64,000 nucleotides of DNA. Source: Alphaproteobacteria bacterium. GTDB lineage: Bacteria; Pseudomonadota; Alphaproteobacteria; Geminicoccales; Geminicoccaceae. The notes under the pieces were generated by a model. It was not told the DNA's origin. It searched no databases and worked only from the letters and a program-made list of their open reading frames with translations. Of this stretch, positions 62,982-64,000 are shown piece after piece (the first letter of the stretch is position 1; each line of letters opens with the position of its first letter). The position numbers and the translations under genes were made by a program. Location of the stretch: NCBI GenBank assembly GCA_026990035.1, contig JALSIM010000004.1:39966-103965 (forward strand). The letters run 5' to 3'.

Positions 62982-63926
62982 ATGGCACGGAAGCAGGTCA
63001 CGGGGATCCCCGCAGCCGGCCCACGGGTCGGGCGCGGCGTGGTGGCCCGGCGCTGGACCGGGCTGCGGCGATCGCGGGCGACCCTCGCCTTCCTGCTCTG
63101 TCTTCCGCTGGTGCTCCTGGTGGTCGGGCTGATCGTCTACCCGTTCTTCTACGCCATCTATCTCTCCATGCTGAACAAGGCGGAGACCGCCTTCGTCGGG
63201 CTCGGCAACTTCGCCTTCCTGTTCGAGCGCTCGACCTTCTGGATGGTGGTCCGCCAGTCGATCCTGTTCACCCTCACGGCGGTCTTCTTCAAGGCGCTGA
63301 TCGGCTTCGTCTGCGCTCATCTCATCCACAACGTACCGCCGCGCGGGCAGCGCCTGTGGCGGGGGCTTTCGCTGGTGCCCTGGGTGATCCCCCCGGCTCT
63401 CAGCACCCTGGGCTGGTGGTGGCTGTTCGATCCCACCTACAGCGCCGTGAACTGGCTGCTCACGAGTTTCGGCGCCGCCGCCGTCCCCTGGCTCAGCGAC
63501 GTGTTCTGGGCCCGGTTCTCGGTCATTCTCGTCAACATCTGGTACGGCGCCCCCTTCTTCCTGATCATGTATCTGGCGGCGCTCAAATCGATTCCCGAGG
63601 AGCTCTACGACGCGGCCAAGGTCGACGGGGCCAGCGCCTGGCAGCGGCTGGTCCACATCACCCTGCCGATGATGCGGAACATCATCGCCATCACCATGCT
63701 GTTCTCGACCATCGTCACCTTCGCCAATTTCGACATCGTCCGGGTGCTCACCCAAGGGGGCCCCCGCAACACCACCCATCTGTTCGCGACCTACGCCTTC
63801 AAGCTCGGCATCCAGTCGGGTGACATCCCGCTGGGGGCCGCTGTCTCCCTGTTCATGTTCCCGATCCTGGCGCTGTTCGCGATGTTCATCCTGCGCGACG
63901 TGCGCGAGCGGACGAAGAGGCTCTGA
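62982..63926 (+). CDS. ABC importer permease (MalF type)
   Basis: This 314-residue protein has about six membrane helices, starting with LAFLLCLPLVLLVVGLIVYPFFYAIYLSM. The EAA coupling motif EELYDAAKVDGASAWQRLVHITLPMM contacts the ATPase, and FANFDIVRVLTQGGPRNTTHLFATYAF is typical of the UgpA/MalF group. The first 35 residues are basic and cytosolic. The ATG at 62982 is 85 bases after the binding-protein stop. Its stop overlaps the next ATG (TGATG). Confidence 0.93.
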   Translation: MARKQVTGIPAAGPRVGRGVVARRWTGLRRSRATLAFLLCLPLVLLVVGLIVYPFFYAIYLSMLNKAETAFVGLGNFAFLFERSTFWMVVRQSILFTLTAVFFKALIGFVCAHLIHNVPPRGQRLWRGLSLVPWVIPPALSTLGWWWLFDPTYSAVNWLLTSFGAAAVPWLSDVFWARFSVILVNIWYGAPFFLIMYLAALKSIPEELYDAAKVDGASAWQRLVHITLPMMRNIIAITMLFSTIVTFANFDIVRVLTQGGPRNTTHLFATYAFKLGIQSGDIPLGAAVSLFMFPILALFAMFILRDVRERTKRL

Positions 63927-64000
63927 TGGCTCTGGCGGCGACGTCCCGGGATTCCACGCGCTCCCGGTGGGCGGATGTCTTCGATCAGCGCCGCTGGGCG
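63926..64000 (+). CDS. ABC importer second permease, 5' end only
   Basis: Only 25 residues are inside the window (MALAATSRDSTRSRWADVFDQRRWA). The TGATG overlap with the first permease and the operon position indicate the MalG-type partner permease. No membrane helix has been reached yet, so the assignment rests on context. Confidence 0.6.
   Translation, partial: MALAATSRDSTRSRWADVFDQRRWA

Overview
The window is 64 kb of very GC-rich, densely packed chromosomal DNA. It looks like core genome from an aerobic, Gram-negative alphaproteobacterium, possibly of the Rhodospirillales kind; that placement is inference. The evidence is an lptD-surA-rsmA outer-membrane block, a separate three-gene cytochrome bc1 operon, hrcA-grpE, a heat-shock Hsp20 leader of the ROSE type, HutF and aerobic HemF. 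Genes overlap or sit a few bases apart, many starts are GTG, and I see no insertion sequence, prophage, integrase, CRISPR array, tRNA or rRNA. No gene-free stretch exceeds about 300 bases. Both ends cut genes: purM on the left and an ABC permease on the right.

Layout. 1-1844: purM, purN and a small exported cytochrome c. 1853-4337 (minus): pepA, holC, ndk. 4531-8912: lptD, surA, rsmA (envelope assembly and 16S rRNA methylation). 8863-14028 (minus): fabD, fabG, acpP, fabF, mltG, gmk, with a clear promoter in front of fabD. 14145-19228: a dimethylglycine/sarcosine dehydrogenase-like flavoprotein, a MuiA-like coiled-coil protein, msrA, and a 27-residue membrane mini-protein. 19436-23647: archease, the RNA ligase RtcB, a ribosome-hibernation factor fused to a cold-shock domain, and adenine deaminase. 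23736-28802: a GYF/AIM24-like protein, a GNAT acetyltransferase, a class III CoA-transferase, an SDR dehydrogenase and class I fumarase in one tight run. 28807-30596: a serine-glyoxylate-type aminotransferase diverging from a heat-shock Hsp20 gene.

30678-36004: a gamma-glutamylated amine (putrescine-type) module (amidohydrolase, glutamine synthetase-like ligase, aminotransferase) followed by an SLC13/TrkA_C carrier. 36005-39439: an unpaired hydantoinase/oxoprolinase A-like protein and a divergent MFS carrier. 39724-45703: RRM protein, hrcA, grpE, argG, an RluA-type pseudouridine synthase, a degenerate bacterioferritin-like protein and rmuC. 45716-50164 (minus): a seven-repeat FG-GAP propeller protein, a gamma-carbonic-anhydrase-like protein and a malonyl-CoA synthetase-like ligase. 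50253-53733: acyl-CoA dehydrogenase, BolA, CBS protein, hemF, trmL. 53882-56525: petABC. 56687-60192: glmS, hutF and a small zinc-ribbon protein. 60208-64000: an ABC importer with its ATPase divergent from the binding protein and two permeases.

Most of the window is ordinary housekeeping. The parts most worth a second look are the sigma32-like promoter plus ROSE-like RNA thermometer before hsp20, the archease-RtcB-HPF/CSD cluster with its neighbouring 27-residue membrane ORF, the FG-GAP protein with a palindromic operator over its promoter, the CoA-transferase/SDR/fumarase run, and the bacterioferritin homologue with altered ferroxidase residues.
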